This document shows, in pieces, positions 60,116 to 64,000 of a DNA stretch of 64,000 nt. The translations under genes were made by a program, and so were the position numbers. Under the pieces are notes generated by a model, which saw only the letters and a list, made by a program, of their open reading frames with translations, did no database searches and was not told where the DNA came from. This DNA is from Mycolicibacterium mucogenicum DSM 44124 (GTDB lineage Bacteria; Actinomycetota; Actinomycetes; Mycobacteriales; Mycobacteriaceae): NCBI RefSeq assembly GCF_005670685.2, contig NZ_CP062008.1, positions 5,704,001 through 5,768,000 of the forward strand, read 5' to 3'. Each line of letters starts with the position of its first letter. The first letter of the stretch is position 1.

Positions 60116-61026
60116 CGGATCAGTCCGGGCAGAATCGCAGCGACGAGCGTTGCGACCAGGGCGACGCCCAGCAGCTGCAACACCCGGTCGTTCAGCACGA
60201 TCTCCTCGGGTTCACCCGCCGCGCCGCTGTCGACGTCGACGGCATAGCGCAGGATCGCGACGGTGAACGGCACCATCGACACGGCGAACCACGGACCCTT
60301 GTTGCCCTCGAAGGCCCACAAGCCGTAGCAGAGCACCACGGCGGTCGCCGACAGCGTCCAGACGAACCGCAGGTAGCTGCTGGTGTAGGACTCCAGCGCT
60401 TTACGGATCTTGGCGCCGGTGCGTTCGGCGAGTTGCAGTTCGGCGTAACGCTTTCCGGCCGACATGAACAGCGAGCCGAACGCGAACACCAGCAGGAACC
60501 ACTTGGACAGCGGGATGCCGGCGGCCGCGCCACCGGCGATGGCGCGGATCAGGAATCCCGACGAATTGATGCAGATGTCCAGCACCGCTTGATGTTTCAG
60601 GCCGAAGCAGTAGGCCAGCTGCGTCGCGAGGTACACCGCCATGACGATCGCCAGGCTGGGCGTGAGCCACCACGAGATGGCCAGCGAGCCGACACCGAGC
60701 ACGACGGCCAGCGAGTAGGCCAGCTGTACCGACACGACGCCGGCGGCGATCGGCCGGTACTGCTTCGTCGGGTGCACCCGGTCGGCCTCGACGTCACGGG
60801 CGTCGTTGATGAGGTAGATACACGAAGCGGCCATACAGAACACCACGAACGCGACACCGACGGCCTTGAAGACCTCGGTGTAGCTGTAGTGGGCCCCGAC
60901 GCCGAGCGACGCCAGCGGTGCGGCCAGGACCAGGACGTTCTTCACCCATTGCCGCGGCCGCAGCGCCTTGACGATGCCGGCGGCCAGATTCTTCGGCGGC
61001 CCCAGCTCCTGCGTCTGTTCGGTCAT
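60112..61026 (-). CDS. ubiA: Decaprenyl-phosphate phosphoribosyltransferase UbiA (Rv3806c)
   Basis: 304 residues, about nine membrane helices. UbiA-superfamily enzyme that joins PRPP to decaprenyl phosphate, the first committed step to DPA. The first Asp-rich motif NDARDVEADR is clear; the second equivalent lies near residue 200. Overlaps the phosphatase gene upstream and aftB downstream by four bases each. Confidence 0.94.
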   Translation of the reverse strand: MTEQTQELGPPKNLAAGIVKALRPRQWVKNVLVLAAPLASLGVGAHYSYTEVFKAVGVAFVVFCMAASCIYLINDARDVEADRVHPTKQYRPIAAGVVSVQLAYSLAVVLGVGSLAISWWLTPSLAIVMAVYLATQLAYCFGLKHQAVLDICINSSGFLIRAIAGGAAAGIPLSKWFLLVFAFGSLFMSAGKRYAELQLAERTGAKIRKALESYTSSYLRFVWTLSATAVVLCYGLWAFEGNKGPWFAVSMVPFTVAILRYAVDVDSGAAGEPEEIVLNDRVLQLLGVALVATLVAAILPGLIR

Positions 61027-61601
61027 ACCCCAGCCTTCGGTTCGCGCTTGGCAGTTCGCTCCGAAACCGCCCCGACTGATTCGGCGACCACGGTTCCCAC
61101 CACGACACCGGTGAGCACGTCACTGGGGTAGTGCACGCCGAGAACCAAGCGGGACAACGCCATCGGCGGTACCAGGAACCACGGCAGCGGCAGGCCCGTG
61201 GCCCGGCCGATGAGGATCGCCGCGGCGGTGGTCGACGTCGCGTGCGCCGACGGGAAGCTCAGCCGGCTCGGAGTGCCGACGTTGACGGCGATGGCCGGGT
61301 GTTGCGGGCGTTCACGTTTCACCACCCGCTTGATCAGGACGGCGGCCGCATGGGCGAAGAAGGTGCCGACACCGGCGGTCACCCAGGCCCGGCGGCGCTG
61401 CGGCTGCAGCAGCGCGCCGAGACCACACACGGCGAACCAGCCGAGGCTGTGCTCCCCGAAGTACGACAGCACGCGGGCGCCCGCGAGGACGCCGGGACGA
61501 CCGGTCAGCGCGGACTGGACTCCGACCAGGATGGCGTCCTCGCCGCGGGGGACGTCAGCAATGACGTCACCCTCGATGCCGCCGGCGCCTTCGAGGCTCA
61601 C
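61023..61601 (-). CDS. PAP2-family DPPR phosphatase (Rv3807c-like)
   Basis: 192 residues from the GTG at 61601. The three PAP2 motifs are intact: KRVVKRERP, SFPSAHA and SRLVLGVHYPSD. By homology to Rv3807c it would remove the 5-phosphate of DPPR to give DPR for DprE1; in M. tuberculosis this enzyme appears dispensable. The start is chosen because it overlaps the glfT2 stop as GTGA; an in-frame opening to 61649 lies inside glfT2. Confidence 0.9.
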   Translation of the reverse strand: MSLEGAGGIEGDVIADVPRGEDAILVGVQSALTGRPGVLAGARVLSYFGEHSLGWFAVCGLGALLQPQRRRAWVTAGVGTFFAHAAAVLIKRVVKRERPQHPAIAVNVGTPSRLSFPSAHATSTTAAAILIGRATGLPLPWFLVPPMALSRLVLGVHYPSDVLTGVVVGTVVAESVGAVSERTAKREPKAGV

Positions 61602-63547
61602 CGGGCACCAGCCGACTCGGTCTGGGAGGCCAGAAGCACGGTCTCCCACTTCTCCTTGCTCGTCAGCTCCGGCAGTGCGTTGCGGTACACCTTCCGCATG
61701 CGGTTGAACTTGCGGGCCAGCAGCGCCTGGCGCTTGAGCGACTCACGCAGCAACTCGAACATCTTCTCGCGGTCGCGCTGGCGGTAGACGACGCCGCGGC
61801 CGTCGGCGGTGGTGACGGTGACACCGTCGACCATGCACAGCGAGAACCAGCGGGCATCCTGCGTCGCGACGTTGATCTGCGGCCGCACATGGTGTTCCGG
61901 GTCGTGCGGCTTGAGCTGGTTCACGACGCCACGCGTCAGCCGGATCGCGATGGCGGGCAGGCTGGTGGGAATCTTGACCTTCCGGCGCCACTTCTTGTCG
62001 GACGGCGCGGGCAGCGCGGTCGCGCTCTCCAGCACCACCGCGTCCGGGTACTCGGCACGCATGGCGCGCACGTCGGGCAGTGCGGACTCCAGGATGGTGA
62101 ACAGGTTGTCCGGCCCAGCGAGGAAGTCGTCCATCGCCCGGTTCTGGATCGCCACCGTCGAATACTCAAGGCACAGAAGGTGTTTCATGGTCGCCTTGAA
62201 GTGGCTCGCCACCAGGCCACGGATGTTGCCGTCCCAGTGCAGCGCCGCCACCACGAGGCGGTTGCGCAGGTGGAAGTACGCCTGCCAGTCGATGGCGTCG
62301 TCCTTGTCGCTCCACGCCATGTGCCAGATCGCCGCGCCGGGGAGGGTCACCGTCGGGTAGCCGTGCTCGCCCGCGCGCAGGCCGTAGTCCGCGTCGTCCC
62401 ACTTGATGAACAGCGGCAGCGGCTGGCCGAGTTCCTCGGCGACCGCGCGCGGGATCATGCACATCCACCAGCCGTTGTAGTCGACGTCGATGCGGCGGTG
62501 CAGGATCTTGCTGCGGTACTCCTCCTCGTCGGCGAGGGGATATTTCGCGAAGTTGTGGTCGTACTCGGCGTTGATGGCGTGCGTCCACATGAAGTTCGCC
62601 GAATCGACCATCTCACCCATGACGTGCAGGTGCGAGGGCTCCTGCAGGTTGAGCATCTGGCCGCCGACCAGGGTCGGGGTCTTGGCGAACCGGTTGAACG
62701 CCAGCGCCCGCAGGATCGAGTCGGGTTCGACGCGGATGTCGTCGTCCATGAACAGAATCTGTTCGCAATCAGTGTGTTTCAGCGCCTCGTACATGACGCG
62801 GCTGTAGCCGCCGGAGCCACCGAGGTTCGGCTGGTTGTGGATGGACAACCGGTCGGCCAGCGGGGCCGCGGCCGCCGCGAAGTCGGGGTGGTCCTTGACC
62901 TTGTTGGCACCCTGATCGGACACGATGACCGCACCGATCACCTTGTCCACCAACGGATCCGACGTCAGAGCCGCGAGCGCGTTGACCGCGTCCGCCGGGC
63001 GGTTGAAGGTCGGGATACCGACCGTGATGTTCGCGTGGCCCGGCGCTTCCACGGGGGCGTACCACCCGGCGTTGTGCACCGTCACCGCGCTGTCGGTGGT
63101 GATGTCGAACCAGATCCAGCCGCCGTCCTCGAACGGCTCCAGGCCGATCTCGAACTCGACCACGGCCGGCAGACCGTCCTCACCACTGGCGATCTCGCTG
63201 CCGCCCACGGTGATTCGTGCGCCGGTCGCCTTCGACCGGTAGACATCCACACGGGCGCTGCCGGTCAGCTCGACGCGCAGCACCACCGACGTCAGGATCG
63301 TCCAGCGGCGCCAGTAGCTGGCCGGGAACGCGTTGAAGTAGGTGGCGAACGAAACCTCGGACTCCCCACCGATTTCCAGCGTGGTGCGGGTCGGGGCGTG
63401 CGCGCGCCGGGCGTTGGTGGACGACTCCTCGATGTACAGCTTGCGGACGTCGAGGGGCTCACCCGGACGGGGCAGGATGACCCGCGACAGCAGGCTCACC
63501 GCACGGGATTCTCCCGACGCCAACGCGCCGGATGGGATGTCGCTCAT
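61598..63547 (-). CDS. glfT2: Bifunctional galactofuranosyltransferase GlfT2 (Rv3808c)
   Basis: 649 residues. Polymerises alternating beta-1,5/1,6 galactofuranose. N-terminal beta-barrel (residues ~1-160), GT-A domain with the metal-binding triplet Asp268-270 in FMDDDIRV, the catalytic base region KWDDADYGLRAGEHG, and IWHM with the metal His; a helical C-terminal domain follows. ATG five bases after the glf stop, so glf-glfT2-phosphatase-ubiA-aftB form one operon. Confidence 0.95.
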   Translation of the reverse strand: MSDIPSGALASGESRAVSLLSRVILPRPGEPLDVRKLYIEESSTNARRAHAPTRTTLEIGGESEVSFATYFNAFPASYWRRWTILTSVVLRVELTGSARVDVYRSKATGARITVGGSEIASGEDGLPAVVEFEIGLEPFEDGGWIWFDITTDSAVTVHNAGWYAPVEAPGHANITVGIPTFNRPADAVNALAALTSDPLVDKVIGAVIVSDQGANKVKDHPDFAAAAAPLADRLSIHNQPNLGGSGGYSRVMYEALKHTDCEQILFMDDDIRVEPDSILRALAFNRFAKTPTLVGGQMLNLQEPSHLHVMGEMVDSANFMWTHAINAEYDHNFAKYPLADEEEYRSKILHRRIDVDYNGWWMCMIPRAVAEELGQPLPLFIKWDDADYGLRAGEHGYPTVTLPGAAIWHMAWSDKDDAIDWQAYFHLRNRLVVAALHWDGNIRGLVASHFKATMKHLLCLEYSTVAIQNRAMDDFLAGPDNLFTILESALPDVRAMRAEYPDAVVLESATALPAPSDKKWRRKVKIPTSLPAIAIRLTRGVVNQLKPHDPEHHVRPQINVATQDARWFSLCMVDGVTVTTADGRGVVYRQRDREKMFELLRESLKRQALLARKFNRMRKVYRNALPELTSKEKWETVLLASQTESAGAR

Positions 63548-63552
63548 GGTCT

Positions 63553-64000
<448 letters not shown>

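Overview
The window is high-GC chromosomal DNA from a mycobacterium, most likely an environmental Mycolicibacterium-type species. Both ends and much of the middle follow the Mycobacterium tuberculosis cell-wall locus Rv3779-Rv3809c. That locus makes the arabinogalactan and mycolate envelope. Conserved blocks alternate with accessory blocks.

Layout. (1) 1-4277, + strand: end of a GT-C membrane protein (Rv3779-like), bpa (proteasome activator), wzt, glfT1 and wzm, which start and export the galactan chain. (2) 4463-11250, accessory: a helical protein of unknown function; a secreted protein with a disordered Lys/Asp/Ala-rich tail; a divergent HxlR regulator/haloalkane-dehalogenase-like pair; a divergent AhpD-like/MocR pair; an HD phosphohydrolase. 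(3) 11264-19040, + strand: gtrA-like gene, dprE1, dprE2, aftA, embC, which make decaprenyl-phosphoryl-arabinose and build arabinan. (4) 19045-21802, - strand: a taurine/sulfonate-type ABC importer inserted between embC and embA. (5) 22013-28476, + strand: embA, embB. (6) 28525-45440, accessory: lipoprotein, DeoR regulator, glgC, WhiB regulator, small exported protein, LysR/SDR pair, narK with narGHJI, an HNH endonuclease under a perfect LexA box, and an alpha/beta hydrolase-RDD-membrane protein operon. (7) 45517-64000, - strand: accD4, pks13, fadD32, culp6, MPT51, fbpA, aftB, ubiA, DPPR phosphatase, glfT2 and the end of glf.

How it works together. Glf and GlfT1/GlfT2 make galactan and Wzm-Wzt exports it. 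UbiA, the PAP2 phosphatase and DprE1/DprE2 make the arabinose donor. AftA, EmbA/B/C and AftB assemble arabinan. AccD4, FadD32 and Pks13 make mycolic acid and FbpA attaches it.

Main points for a second look: the emb cluster is split by a reversed transporter operon; DprE1 has Ala where M. tuberculosis has the benzothiazinone-target Cys387; the haloalkane-dehalogenase-like enzyme has Thr in place of its catalytic His; and a LexA box exactly fills the promoter spacer of an apparently leaderless HNH endonuclease gene. No tRNA, rRNA, CRISPR array or insertion sequence was seen.
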